Positions 1 to 55,505 of a stretch of 64,000 nucleotides of DNA are shown piece after piece. The stretch is from the NCBI GenBank assembly GCA_009760855.2, contig WPIO01000072.1, forward strand, positions 1,707,001 to 1,771,000, read 5' to 3'. The notes beneath the pieces are model-generated. The model saw only the letters and a list, made by a program, of their open reading frames with translations. It did not search any database and was not told the origin of the DNA. Made by a program: the position numbers and the translations under genes. Within the stretch, counting starts at the first letter, position 1, and the number at the start of each line of letters is the position of its first letter. This DNA comes from Cristatella mucedo. Taxonomy: Eukaryota; Bryozoa; Phylactolaemata; Cristatellidae.

Positions 1-1597
1 ATTAGTATTCGGCTGTGACTTACTTTACTCGCCTTCAGCCGGTTTAGCAAGCGAGTTGAGGACCTCTCACTTGGCTGTTGCTGCTCACTGAAGGCCTCGG
101 CCAGTAGTTGTTTTGGTCGTTCGGCCTGGCTGCCAGAGGAGGGGGACCATGAGCCACGTCGGTTTCTAGGAGAAGCATTAGCCGTCAGCTGACTGCAACC
201 GGCCGTTGGATCAGCTGACTCAGTGGAAGTGACTGCTAGGGCTTCGTGTACTGAGTGCACTATGTAGTGGGAGCAATTTGTCCGCCTGCGGTCCACCAGA
301 CCAGTATAAGTGTATACCGAATGTGCTCATGTATGAGTGCTTGCGAACTTCTAAAAGTCTATGCCTGTATGGTAGCGTTGTTTGTTGTATACTTGCTGGA
401 GGCGTGTTTCTTCGATCGGTGCCACACAAACTTGGGCAGACTTTGGCATTGGAGCACCAGGTGTGCACCTGATCTTGCACTTACAATTTTGGGGTGTAGT
501 CGCTAATGCATAGGGGGCTTTGAGTCGATAAGGATTGATGACCTCGATTCCATTTCAGTCACAGCCACACGGACCCTGAACTGGCCTAATTGGTTTCTCA
601 CTCGATTGGGTTCCAGAATCAACTGACTTAAGTCTAAGGTTTCTCCTATACCTGGCAGTTTAAAACAGAGATGTAAATGTTTTTCTTATGTAATATTGCA
701 TTTCTCAGGCTTCCCACGACTCTCACAGCAATGCAAATCGTAGGTTATGCTTTTTCGAAAGGCCTCGTCATTGCACTATGCTGTTAGGAGTCGCAGTGCT
801 GTTAGCAAATGGTGTTGGAGACTATTGTTTACTAAACTGCTGCCAGTAGTTTTGGTCATATGTTTTTGGGCATCCCAGGTGTCTAATGTTTGGTGCCGTT
901 TTTGCTGAATTTTCAAATGATTGCATACAACCATCTAATTTGGGGTAGCCCTCCTTTGTGCACATTGTTTTTGTTATCCTCTTTTACCCCCGAAGATGCC
1001 CACATTAAATTAGTGGGAATAGCACTCCAGATTGTTCAGTTGCCTACAAAGATAGGTAGGTGTAAGACTCGAAGGCTTTTGCAAATAGCTACCCAGTCCT
1101 ACTTCTTTTTGTGTGTCGAAGCTTTGGAAAACATTGCTAAACAGCTCCTAGAACACCGAAATATATAGTGGCACACTAGGTCATCCTAGTCGGGACTTTA
1201 GTAACAAACATATTCTGAAACTGAGCTTCTCCAAGTGACTTTTGACATCTTCATTAAAGTCATAGCAAGAAAGTTACTGCTGAGGTCCACCTGAGCTTGT
1301 TGGTAGCATTTCTGTACCATCCGGTCACATTATCTTTCTGAAGAGACCTCAAACTGCTGCCGGTCCAACATGTTTCGACTTGTACCTCTCCATGTCATGA
1401 ACCGTCCACTGTCAACTGGTCAAAATCCTTATAAAAATCCAAACAGGTCTATCACTTACATAGTGGTCTATAAGGGGCCGTCAGCCGTCCCTGCTATTCT
1501 CTATTTATTCAGCACCTCTGGAGCTGGTATGTCAGGCCTAAGCTTGTATTAACTATCACTTCTATACAGAGGACCCCTAGTTTATTTATTGTTCAGA
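1..1597. other. Upstream region, no supported gene
   Basis: Mixed-composition DNA with only short unrelated open frames. It may hold the promoter and first exon of the MSK kinase, but I cannot prove this. A small frame at 150-162 ends in a possible phase-1 junction; its donor would be GTTTCT, which is weak. Confidence 0.4.
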
Positions 1598-1780
1598 CTA
1601 CTTTTGAGTTGGCAGCAGCAATCGACATAATCAACTCCTGCCTTGCAGACAATAGATCCTGGATGTTGGCAAACTTAAGCTAGATGACGATGAACTCAAC
1701 CGCTCCTGATTGGAAGTGCCAAACGCATAGCCCAAGTCCAGGGCTTTGACATTTTAATTGGTGGAGAAATTGTATCTGAT
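1598..1780 (+). repeat. LINE-B fragment (RT connection region)
   Basis: The text around 1635-1700 (a gene-sense 'gcagacaatagatcctggat' stretch followed by 'gatgacgatgaac') matches the reverse complement of 52180-52235 in the better LINE-B copy, where it encodes 'CLADIRSWM' followed by 'KLNDDRTE'. No frame is open. The ends are vague. Confidence 0.5.
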
Positions 1781-1981
1781 TTTCTTTTCTGTGGCCATCT
1801 GGCTTTTAGACAAGCTTATTCAGAGGGATGCTTTCATGACAAGTCATATTCATCTGTCATCGTCTCATGTCTTTCTCAATAGCAGGCTAACCACTACTTA
1901 AGTGTAAGCAAATTGCCTCTCGTTAGGAAGAGCTAGCCAAAGCTTGGATTTCTTATGCTCGTGTACACATACACATGCGCA

Positions 1982-2011
1982 AACACACACACACACACAT
2001 ACACACACACA
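1982..2011. repeat. (CA)n microsatellite
   Basis: Interrupted run of CA dinucleotides seen directly. Confidence 0.9.
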
Positions 2012-2097
2012 TGCACGCGGGAACAAGTCTACCTGTACATGCAGGCACACATACTCACCTGTTCTTGGATTTTATCCCAAGTGCTACATCGGCCAAT

Positions 2098-2161
2098 AAG
2101 CGCCTAGTAAGAGATTGAGTTCTCTGAGGGCGCTTTATCAAGTGCATTATTATTATTATTA
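2098..2161 (+). repeat. LINE-A 3' end fragment with (ATT)n tail
   Basis: Contains the LINE-A terminal signature (aagcgcctag, agagattgagttctctgag, gcgctttatcaagtgc) followed by ATT repeats. It is the same 3' end that closes the longer LINE-A copies at 21850-21938 and, inverted, at 38250-38330. Confidence 0.8.
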
Positions 2162-2222
2162 TAAGTGGCTCTAACAGCCTCGTGCTTGTTCCAACTGCCC
2201 CTCTCTCTCATTGCCGCACGTG

Positions 2223-2395
<173 letters not shown>

Positions 2396-2482
2396 GACTG
2401 TGCAGCATAGAGACAAAGAAAGGAAACTATTTGTGCTGCTATGCTAGTATATAAACTTGCCACCAAGTGACATCTAGCTTGA

Positions 2483-2575
2483 TAATAATAATAATAATAC
2501 ATTTGTATAACCCACTCAGAGAACTTAATCTTTTTTCTAGGCACTTTACATATGCTGGAAAAAAGCATGATACAT
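2483..2575 (-). repeat. LINE-A 3' end fragment, inverted
   Basis: Starts with AAT repeats (the reverse of the ATT tail) followed by 'cagagaacttaatc' and 'ctaggcactttacatatgct', the reverse complement of the LINE-A end. With the + copy at 2098 it brackets the GA microsatellite. Confidence 0.75.
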
Positions 2576-2750
2576 TTAACTTTGCCAGCTTGCCCCTGCC
2601 ACTGGTTCATAGCTGCTTTATGTGATTGACTGAGTGTGAAGCATGATGACTCCCGTCTTGGAACCAGCAGTGGCCATGCATGATAAGGGGATCGACTAGT
2701 TTAGTAGCACGAGAACACATCACATCTACTTAACTGCTGAACTCGTAGCA

Positions 2751-2866
2751 TTCTTTAGCATGTCTTCTGGCACATGTGGAAACGGAATAAGACGCCCTGA
2801 AAAGCTCTTTCTTTAGCATGTCTTCTGGCACATGTGGAAATGGAATAAGACGCCCTGAAAAGCTCT
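2751..2866. repeat. 58-bp tandem duplication
   Basis: Two adjacent 58-bp units (2751-2808 and 2809-2866) both begin with 'ttctttagcatgtcttctgg'. They differ at one visible base (aacgg against aatgg), so the duplication looks recent. There is no coding potential. Confidence 0.9.
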
Positions 2867-3395
2867 TACAAGCGCTATGACAAGCTCTTACAAGCATGTG
2901 TTGCTACAATGCAATGTAGGTACAACCGGGCACTATTTACTGCCATTTTTTACCAGGGTATTCCAGGGCTCCTTAGCCCTTTCAAGGAAGACTGCATTGA
3001 GGCATGTTTCGGCCTCCTTGCTTCTTGTTAATCCGAGTGCCTTTCATTCGTCGTAGCTTCCGGCCTCGATAGGCCATAACTAGGCTGGTGTGGTAGCAAG
3101 CAAATCTTTGACATGGTCATCTGTAGACTGCGCTTCCATACAATCATGACCGGCCCCCTCACTTATTACACTACTGCTTCAATCGTAGGTGCGCAGTAGG
3201 GCACTTGTCCAGCTTGGCCGAACCTTCAGCTGTTCTGCAGGTGTCCTGCTACCGTCGAGACACTGTTGATGACAGGGAGATACCAGTTAAGGAGACTTTG
3301 CTTGGCTGCTCAATTGCTCAGACAGAATGAAGGTCGGCTATTGCTGCTTTCTCTCCATCTTTCTGTCTCTGTCTCTCTATCTCTGTCTATATCAA

Positions 3396-3536
3396 ATATA
3401 TAATTCATTTGTATAGCCCCCCAGAGAACTTAATCTCTATTCAGGCGCTTCACATATTCCTCAGGGCTCGAGCCCACGACCTCAGCCAGACCTTGGTCGG
3501 GGCAAACCCCTTAACTGCTGGATCTATCCAGCTCGG
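3396..3536 (-). repeat. SINE-B (tRNA-like head plus LINE-like tail), inverted
   Basis: The reverse complement reads a tRNA-like head with 'ggtcgtgggctcgagccc' (B-box like), then 'tgaagcgcctgaatagagattaagttctc' split over the LINE-A-like tail. It matches the + copy at 26750-26888 along its whole length. Confidence 0.75.
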
Positions 3537-5474
3537 CATCTGTGTCTGTGTCCCTCTGTCTGTTTGCCTGTCTGTCTCTGTCTGTCTGTCTGTCTCTCTG
3601 ATTAGTGCCGGCTTTGGCCATGTCGTGAACCGGTTTCGATCATGCCTAATTGACTGGTTCCAACGGTTTTCTTTGGCTGGCCAGACCCCGGGTAATTTTG
3701 CTGTGCTCTGCAGGGTTGCAAATGCGAACGGTCACGTGATGGGCACCTGGGATTCCTAAGCTCAGAGTCGCCGGTCGATTTTGGCTGGCAATCTTGTCCT
3801 TCGCTAGCCTGCTGGCATGCCAGGCACGCCTGTCCAGGCATCCCTGCAATGTCTCCACCAAGCCTGCCAGCTGCAGGAATGCTGAGCGCAGCACAGCACC
3901 GTCGTGGTCTTGGAGTAGCGGCAGTGAGGCCTCCTTGCACCACCTAGGTGGCATTAGTTTCTATTCTTGAGCCGTCTTTCGGGTTCTCGAGCACAAAGGC
4001 TGACTTAGGATTGTCTATGTCGGCTCTTGTTTACGTTGCCGGACACGCTTGCACTTCAGTCTGTCGGACCAGCTGCTGGCTGAAGACCGGTGAGTTGGTC
4101 GGCCGTAGAAGTCCTGAAGCAGAAATAGCCAGTACCTGGTAGGGCTTCTCTTATTGGTGTATTGTGTAACAAATGCCACAACTTTTCCCCCTTCGCACCA
4201 CGTCAGGACTTATACCCTGTACACTATGACTCAGCGCTGTACAGTATGGCCCTTCGGCTAGCATTACCTATTCGTGTCACGTGGTTAGCAATACACACTT
4301 GTGTCACGTGGTTAGCACCATCTGCTTGTGTCCCGAGCTTGTCTTCTCGAGCTCTTCTGGCTTTCATGACCAGTTGCCAGACTGAGGGTTGCTGGGTGGT
4401 GGTGCCAGTGTGCCTACAGGTTCATCAAGGTTGGATCTGTTTTTTTTTGGTTGCCCAACACTTTCATCAAGGGAGTGCGATCGATGAAGTCGATATCGAT
4501 CGGAGTCGAGTCGAGTCGGAGTCTCTCTATTGTCGACACACCGACACACTAAACTGGCACACAAGTGCAACGTTGAATGCTTGAAAATAGCGGTGGCTGC
4601 AGCATTTCGGCCAGAGCTCTGCTGGGGACTCGGGTCGCAGCTACTGAGGAGGAATACTAACTACTCGCTAGACAGCGTGGCAGCAGCTCTCACTAGGTCG
4701 GCTCTCTGCTTAGATTTGAGTGCGTACATGCGAGAGTAGATTTGTAAAATGCCTACCGTGCATGCTGCCCACATTGTGCACAGCAATGCTGTCGAAGCTC
4801 TGCAATGCTCATCACAGGCTCTTAGGAAGTTTGTGGGGTGCGCTTCTTTCCGGGTTGGCATACTTTTCACTGCTATTTTGGGGGACCCAATTGCACATGA
4901 CCCAAGATAACCGCCGGTCAGGGTTGGTTAGTGGAGCCTCTAGTAATCGGCTGATTGCCGGCTAATGTGCTTGCACGTGTTGGCACTTGGCTCTGCACAT
5001 GCCATTTGCTCAATGTCATCCTAATCATGCTGGCTAATGTCTGCTGACTAATGCTCACCAATGTGCACACATGGCAGCAAAGAGGAATGTAGGGCCGGTA
5101 GTAGCAGGCAGCTACCAGCAGTAGCAGCCAACTTTACGTGACAGCCGCAGAGGCTGCGTCAGGCTATTCTGTGTCATGCATCACTTTGACACAATAACAG
5201 CAATCATGCACTCTATGCATAGAAGTCAGCAGTCAGATAAGCTAGTGCATGAATGTCTATTGTACATGCAGATGCTCTACTATGGATGTGATATTAAGCT
5301 TGTGCATACAAGAAAGGAAAATGGCTATGGTTGATGAGAAGAGAGGAGAGAAATCACATAGATACACACACACACACACACACACACCCACAAATAATTT
5401 AAAAAACATGCACCATACATGTATCTGTGGGTTTGGGCAGGCATATGCACATGCACAGACGAATGTTTCTACTC
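3537..5474. other. No supported gene
   Basis: A short CTGT/CTCT simple tract lies at 3541-3600. A direct repeat of 'tgtcacgtggttagca' at about 4276 and 4304 carries two CACGTG E-boxes. A (CA)n run lies at 5364-5388. Otherwise only short unrelated open frames. Confidence 0.4.
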
Positions 5475-5612
5475 ACTCTTCCTGCATATTTGATAGTAAC
5501 GGCAGGTAGGGACACTGGGCGGAAGTTACTCAAGTTCTTCTGGTTTAGTGTTGCCTTTTCTATGAGTGTCCTAACAACAGCCTTTTTGAAATGTGCAGGG
5601 ACTAGACCTTCG
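5475..5612 (-). repeat. LINE-A fragment (start of RT domain)
   Basis: Segments such as 'gacactgggcggaagttact', 'caagttcttctggtttagtg' and 'cagcctttttgaaatgtgca' match 39760-39855 of the LINE-A copy, which encodes the '[17 protein letters not shown]' region on the minus strand. Both ends are truncated. Confidence 0.7.
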
Positions 5613-6551
5613 TATTGAACTTGCTGTTTAGCTTGTGCTGTATCTCTTATGGTATGCTGTATGTTGAATATCTAAAACGTGATACCAGGGAAACCGTGTG
5701 AAGCCACTTACTCTCGAGTTTTCCTGAGTGTTGGCACGCAAGCCCGATTCAAACTCGTTAATAGTCAACTGGCACTATCAGCAAACAGCGGCCAGGTCGG
5801 CTATGTCGCTTTGCAAAGTCCTTGTGCTGTTCGTGCCCAGCCACTGCTCTGAGTGCTAGGGACGAGCTCTGGGTGCTTAAGCCGAGCCCCTAGTATAAAC
5901 TGTGAAGTGACCAGGCTCTCTGGTCCGACAAAGGTGCTACTGATACTGCTGAGATTCGCGAAAAGCTGGCAGCCCAGCGATGAGACTTTCGGACCAGATC
6001 GCAGGCCATGCACAGCTCGATGAGGCGATGCGTGCCTAGGGCAGAGGTTTACGTCAGACCGACCTGCACCGAAGGACCCATCCTCGGATTTCTGATCTCA
6101 CATCCGACGTATGCGCATGCATAGCTGCGCGTGTGCGCTCGCGCAATGACACAGTTTCCTGGCGAATCACTGCCAGGCCGTGCTGCTTTATGAAGCGGAT
6201 GGCCAGCTAGCTGTGCTGCGATTTGCTCTTCCCAGGCTGGGCGGAGGCTGAGCAGTGATAGGAGCAATCACTTGCAGCTATGCGGTCGCCATATTCTAGA
6301 CACACCGTTAGCGGCCGCGCACGTTCGGACTCGGCTGCAGTATGTGGCTACTCTTCTTCTTCCGGTTCTGGACTGCAGTATGTGCCTGCTCCGGTTCTTG
6401 TCCCCTCCCTTCCAGTTGTCGGCGACAGCAGAGTTTTCGACAGGCGCTGTGGGTTAGTGCTGCCCATCTGGGCAGCTCTTCTAGCCCACAATCACTGCTT
6501 TGCCATCTGCCGTTCTTGCGATGTCAGTGGCCCGTTTTTTCGTTTCTGCAG
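5613..6551. other. Region upstream of the first recognised MSK exon
   Basis: GC content rises towards 6300, with GCGGCCGC at about 6310. It is followed by a pyrimidine-rich stretch ending in the acceptor TTTCTGCAG (6543-6551). This suggests an intron end, so an upstream exon should exist, but I cannot point to it. No clear promoter motif was seen. Confidence 0.45.
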
Positions 6552-6556
6552 TCAAC

Positions 6557-49941
<43,385 letters not shown>

Positions 49942-50640
49942 CCACTCTAAAAAAGGAAAGGTAGCCACGCTAAAAAGGTCGGGCGTGTTCGGCGGTACAA
50001 ATGGGACGAAAACGGCCTCGCCGAAGCCGGCGGAGCAGACGGCCGACGAGAGGGCCGCTAGGTTAGCACCGCTGCCGCGGATATCGCCCTTTGCCTTTGC
50101 GACCGGGCAAGCCGCTCTTTAGCACGCCTTCGGGGGCATTTCCGCTTGGGAGTGAGCATTCGGTTAGCCCAACTGTGCGGAGCTTGAACGAAAGTCGGCT
50201 GTCAGCGTTAGACGGAGAGGGGGAGGCAGTCGTTGAAAGCCACCCACCCAGCGAACGGCGCCTGTTTGTTATTGGGCGCAGCAGCCTGGATAGTGCCCCT
50301 CGGCAAAGAAGTCAGCGGAAAATATCGGCAATCAAATACTGAACCGTGTGATCGTTTCCGTGCCAACTTAATGGCTATTTTCAGGTTCGAGCTTGCGGGA
50401 AGTCAAGGCGGCTCGCCTGTCTCGTCCCTTTCGTGCCGTCGAGCTGCGACCGCTTGGCAAAAGCGGTCTCCTGTGCGTACTCGATCCGTACTCGAGCGCT
50501 TCGCTTGAGCGAGAGCGTTGTGGGTTCGTGCATGCGTACATGCATGTCTGTCAGCTCACAGTCTAGTGGTATTACAGAAATTCTGGCGTTTTCTCACTTC
50601 ATCTCGATGCAACCGCATTCCGAATAACGAATAAATTGCT
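49942..50640 (+). other. RPS6KA5: Probable 3' UTR of the MSK gene
   Basis: GC-rich sequence after the stop, leading to AATAAA at 50630. Two overlapping frames in other phases (to 50122 and 50342) look Ser/Pro/Lys-rich like the tail. Confidence 0.55.
50630..50635 (+). terminator. RPS6KA5: Poly(A) signal candidate AATAAA
   Basis: First AATAAA on the + strand after the stop codon, 690 nt downstream, followed by a mildly T/G-rich stretch. Confidence 0.5.
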
Positions 50641-51274
50641 GTCACCGTTGCCGCCGAAGTACAGCTGGTCGAGCTGCTTCGTCGCCGCGCCCTTTGAGCT
50701 CGTCGAGATCTCGCGTGCGTGCGATTGCCTCGCATTCAAGCATGTTTTTTTGCTGACGCCCCCTCGGGCACTCTACAGTAAATTTGCAGGATAACCTTTA
50801 ATCGCGGCCCAGCTGACGTCATGGCACCGGCTGAAGCCTCCCGGAAAACAGTGAGAGCTCGGTTTATCTGCAGGCGAACGTTTCCGGTTTGTCTCTCGCT
50901 TCGGCCCAATGCTGTGAGTGACCAGACAGACGGAGCCGGATAGCAGCGCCGTCCAAACAGCAGCGTCGAGTTATCATGGCCGGCAGCGAGCAGGACGGGT
51001 GGACGTATCCGTAGAGCTGAGCGTTGGATGGTTTATTGCGGCTCTGGTATTTTCCTCTTGCCTCTGCTCTTTCTATGAACGCTAGGACGTTCGAACGGCA
51101 GCGGAAGTCGGAGTAGCATGTGGTTAATGGACTTTCGCGGTACGCCTCTGAAGCAGCGCTCCCATCCACCATTTTTTTCTGTGAAGTCGTGCGAGAGTTC
51201 TGCTTTGTCATTAGGTCATCCATTTCGTAATTCTTAGCCAAAGGTAGGCCCGCTGCATCCGACAAGACTACCCC
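50641..51274. other. Intergenic, nothing recognised
   Basis: A minus-strand frame at 51364-50864 has no recognisable domain and runs into the LINE-B end. I do not call it a gene. Confidence 0.4.
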
Positions 51275-52612
51275 CCCCCCCGTGTGTATCTCCGTCTGTA
51301 ACTCCACGAAGCCATAAAGATGTGGGTTCGTGTCACGCAGGAGAGTTTTGTGTAGCGAACTCACAGCCTATGCGGCTTTCGGTACGCATTCGATAGCAAA
51401 CAGACTTTGTCTCACGCAACAAAGAGAAAGTGGGAAGCATAGCAGAGTCAGGAGAGCAGTTGAGGTAGTGAGTAACATGGAAGTAGCAGCTCAGGACCGT
51501 TGGAAAATATGAGCCATAGTCGGCAGCAGGAGAGTAGTTGTTGCGTAAGAATTGTGGGGATGAGTTCCACAGTCTAGGACCTAGAGCTACAGCTTCTGTA
51601 GCCAACGGTCTTTAAGCGGAAGAATGAAGCAGCTAATTTATAGTCCACACAGGACCTAAGGGTGTAAAGAGGTTGAAACTGGTGCAGCAGTTCAGCTAGG
51701 TACGAAGGAGCCAAGCCGTGGCAGGCCTTGTGGGTCAGCGTAAGAAAAGCCATCCTAGCTCTTTTAGTAAAGGAGACACGTAGTCAAACCTCTGGGACAT
51801 GAAAACTAGCCTTGCAGCCATATTCATAGCCATCTGCAGTGGCCCTAGTTGCTTTTTTTGGTAGCCCTGCCAAAAGGGAATTACAATAATCAAACCGAGA
51901 CAGAAGTAGCTAATATTTTTGCAAGCCACTGTGGAAGACAGCTTCCCTAATCTTAGATTGGGATCGGACGTGATGGCTAGCTGTAGGAACAGTCTTCTGA
52001 ATGAAGCTTCAAAAATTTAGGCAGCTGTCGAAAACGACACCTAATATTCGATAATATTCGAGCACGTAGTGATGGTCCCACAAAAGCATCTACTATTAGA
52101 AGACCGAAGCCTTTTTATTCAGCCACACGCTTAAGGTATCCTATGAGCAGCCGTTCGGTTCTATCGTCATTTAGTTTCACGAAGTTTTTCGACATCCAGG
52201 ATCGAATGTCGGCAAGGCAAGCATTCAGTTTACTAGTTACAGCAACAGATTCCGACGGTTCGAATGACAAATACAGCTGGGTATCGTTAGCATAACAGTG
52301 ATATCCTAATCCATGGGCCTTAATCCCTTTTCCCAGAGGTCGCGTATAAATGGAGAACAGCAAGGGACCGAGGACGGACCCTTGAGGGACTCTACAGGTG
52401 ACCCGTCTCGTGCGTGAAACCTAACCCCCTGGCGACACGGATTGAACACGATCGGACAAGTACGATTTAAACCACGCCAGTGCCTCGTCTGCCAGACCGA
52501 TCCTTGTTCTCAATCGTTCAAGTAGGACATCGTGATAAATTGTATCGAAGGAAACTGATAGATCTAATAGCGCTAGGGTAGCAATATTGCCGTCGTCGTT
52601 ACCACATAGAAT

Positions 52613-53523
52613 TGCACAAGGGCAGCTCTCAGGCTAGCCGCGATATTAGCCCTTGCCTTAGTGGGTGTGACTAGGTGGGTGTGACCCGTAGCGGGCAGAC
52701 TAACCAAGAAGAATTGGGTAGGGGACACATTAGTTAACCGGGAGCGGAGTGAGGCGTCAGTTTGATAGCGAGATCCGCCCAGGTTAGAATGGAGCTTGGT
52801 CAGACAACGAGCGGTCAGGACGTGGACCGACTACTGTACTCTATTACACAAAGAGCGAAAGGATGGCAAGCTGGAGGAGGCGCCATCTAATAAATTACAG
52901 GCAGAAGCGAATAGGCCGAAGACGGACACCGAGAACTAGGGTCCAACAAAATAGCAGCTACGCTCAAAGTCAAGAGGGCAGAGAGAGAGAGAGAGAGAGA
53001 GTATAAACGAGAGGACTGACAGAGCGCAGGGCTGCAGCTTCGATAGTCGATCCGAGACTACGCCTCGAGAGCACGAGAGTCGAACCTACGGCGACGAACA
53101 GCTAAGTGCAACCTGTACTTCGCGGTTGTGTTCTGTCGGCTACTCAGTTAGCTGCTCATATCTTGAGGTGCTGTAGCGGTCCGCCTTCGGGGTTGGGACC
53201 ACTGCTAGCGACGCAGGCCTGTGGTGGCTCATTGTAGTCGGGCTTCGGGAGTTCTCACGCAGTTAATTCCGTCGGTCCGGTTCGCTCTGCGTAAACGCGT
53301 AGGGTATTATAATCGGGCTTCGGGAGTTCTCGCAGTTAAGTCCGTCGGTCCGATGCGAGCCGCGTTAAGCGCTTTCGCCGGCGCGTAACCACTACTAACA
53401 GGCCCACAATAAACTGTTGCTTTCGGCACCCAGTTGTGGCCGCTTGTGTTTTAACCGCGATGCAGCGCTGCCCTACACTGTCCACCGGTAGAGAGCCGGG
53501 AGACAGGCTTCTTCGCGGTTACA
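52613..53523. mobile_element. Solo LTR, 911 bp
   Basis: Starts TG (52613) and ends CA (53523), flanked by 4-bp GAAT copies (52609-52612 and 53524-53527). Removing it and one GAAT restores colinearity with the LINE-B copy at about 34850-34885. On the + strand it has a GA tract then TATAAA (53002-53007) and AATAAA (53408-53413), the order expected of a + oriented LTR. No internal region or second LTR is present, so it is a recombination remnant. Superfamily not determined. Confidence 0.82.
53235..53352. repeat. Internal direct repeat in the LTR
   Basis: Two units at 53235-53280 and 53310-53352 share 'tcgggcttcgggagttctc', 'gcagttaa' and 'tccgtcggtccg'. Possibly duplicated regulatory sequence. 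Confidence 0.85.
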
Positions 53524-53720
53524 GAATTTTATTGTTCACACGGAGGAGAGCAGTTTCAGTGGAGTGCTGCCTCTTGAACCCCGATTGAAATGTTTCTAAC
53601 ATTTCATTCTTTTCAGTATGTGCAACCAGCTGCTTAAAGAAAATTTTCTCAGGAATCTTTGACAATAAAGGAAGAAGGTAAACTGGTCGATAGTTTTCAA
53701 GGACAAGGAATTAGAGGCGG

Positions 53721-54227
53721 AGAGAGAGAGAGAGAGTGCTCTCGCGAGAGAGACATCCGGGTGTTCTTCCCTTACGGTGGATGTAGCCACGCGAGTCATG
53801 CAGTTTGCACCCACCGGCTCGCTCGTTGGCTGGCAGGCTCGCAAGCGCAGGCCCTTGAAGGTGCTCCAGCAGGGGCTTTGAGGTCAGCAAGCACTGCGTC
53901 CACTCGATAGCCCTGCAACAATCAGATGTGGAAGCTAGTTGGTTAGTATTTTCCCAGATGAACTCTCGTTTAAAGCCTCCCAAGCGAAGCCGGATGAAAG
54001 ATCAGCTGCGACCCTTAGCCATGGGTATATTTTTGCCTTTCGCATTTACTTCGCATGCTACATTCCAACATCGAGGAGTACTTTGCTGATCAAACGATCA
54101 AACCGGGTAGAAAGGAGCAGGAGCGACACCATTGAAAACCAAGAGCTCAAGACAATTTTTGCCAGCGTAGAGCTGGGCTTCCATATTGGCACTGGCAGAT
54201 TCAAAAGCTTTGTACGTAATTAGTACG

Positions 54228-54228
<1 letters not shown>
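53721..54228. other. Intergenic, nothing recognised
   Basis: A short GA run near 53721. A 94-codon + frame (53939-54223) has no recognisable domain. Confidence 0.4.

Positions 54229-54283
<55 letters not shown>
54229..54283. repeat. (TG)n microsatellite
   Basis: Uninterrupted TG repeats. Confidence 0.95.
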
Positions 54284-54285
<2 letters not shown>

Positions 54286-54339
54286 CTGAACGTGATTTTT
54301 TTAGAAGGCCCTTTAGGGCTATTCCAAACGCGATGTAGA

Positions 54340-55505
54340 CCTTTAGATCTCACCGATGCGATCGCCAAGCACAACATAAGCTTTCACTTCAATGCAGATG
54401 ACACGCAGCTGCACCTATGCTTTGATTCCTCACAATAGACCAGCAAATCAAATTATCTCAACTCGGTTACTGTATGTATTTCTGGCATCTGGCCAAGAAT
54501 GGCGAAAAAACTTACTCAAATTGAATGATGCTAAAAGCAAATTACTAATTAAGAAATAATCAAGTGTGACTCGTGAATTGCAAAGCTTTAAACTCAAAAT
54601 CGTCTCTCTCAGCGTATCTCCTGTAGCATCTGCACGAAATCTAAATGTTCGATTCCAAAGTGACCTTTCACTAGACGACCGGACCACCTCCAAAGTCAAG
54701 TCTGCCTACTTTCAGCAACCTAGCATTGCAAAAATTTGGTTCTGCTTACACAGCGATGCCACATCCAAATTGGTCCACGCATTTGTTACATCCCACCTAG
54801 ACTTCCATAACTCACTGCTTGTTGGTCTGCCGGCCTGTTCATCCAGGTGCCTACAGATGGTGTAAAACTCTACGGCTAGGTTTTTCTGCTATGAGCGTTA
54901 CAGTTGCTACATCACACTGCTTCTCTCCGAAACGCACTGGCTCCCAATCAAGTGACGTATCAAATTCAAGATTCCGTCACTCACTTTTAGGTCCCTTTAT
55001 TCTCTGGCTCCAGGCTATTCATCAGACCTACTCCTAAACTAGCCTAGGCATCGTACCACCCACTTTTGTTTTACCCACTTCACTTATCTCTACCACAATT
55101 CAACCTCAAATCCTCTCCTGAGACCGTGCCTTGAGTTCATACGATCTCAAAGCTTGGAATTTACGTCCCACTTGTGTTGCGACATCCCCCGACTTGATGA
55201 TATTTAGAAACAAATAAAAACGCACCGGTTTCTCGCAGCATGTGTTCGGTTCTTCTAAATTATCCTTGTTGTGCTAATGCGTGTTGACCTTGTGCATGTT
55301 ACCACTAAACATATTTAAATTTTGAATATTTTTAATTTACATTTTACATGTTGAAAATGAATGTGTTACATCTAACCATATTCTGCTTGTTTGATATTGT
55401 GCATGTTACCACTAATCATTTCATCATGCTTTCTTTAAAGCATCTGTAAAGTGCCTACAGAGAGATTCTCTGATGGCGCTATATAAGTGTATAATTATTA
55501 TTATT
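54340..55505 (+). repeat. LINE-A copy, 5'-truncated and decayed
   Basis: 'gcgatcgccaagcacaacat' and 'cagatgacacgcagctgcac' (ADDTQLH) are followed by C-terminal 'SDLSLDDRTTSKVKSAYFQ' and 'LVHAFVTSHLDFHNSLLVGL'. The 3' end reads 'aaagtgcctacagagagatt' and ATT repeats. Frame breaks throughout. Confidence 0.85.

Larger units (their letters stand above)
51275..53720 (-). mobile_element. LINE-B copy split by a solo LTR
   Basis: The minus strand contains '[19 protein letters not shown]', [11 protein letters not shown] (a variant of YADD), '[20 protein letters not shown]', and near 51600-51340 'LGPRLWNSSPQFLRNN'. A C-tract lies at its 3' end (51271-51281). The RT start continues at 53524-53705 beyond the LTR. 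Several stops; 5'-truncated. Confidence 0.82.

Noticed and set aside
150-162. ATGAGCCACGTCG as the first MSK exon
   Set aside because: Phase fits exon a, but the donor (GTTTCT) is poor and the peptide is too short to compare.
50864-51364. 166-codon minus-strand frame
   Set aside because: No recognisable domain, and it overlaps the LINE-B 3' end; probably chance in GC-rich DNA.
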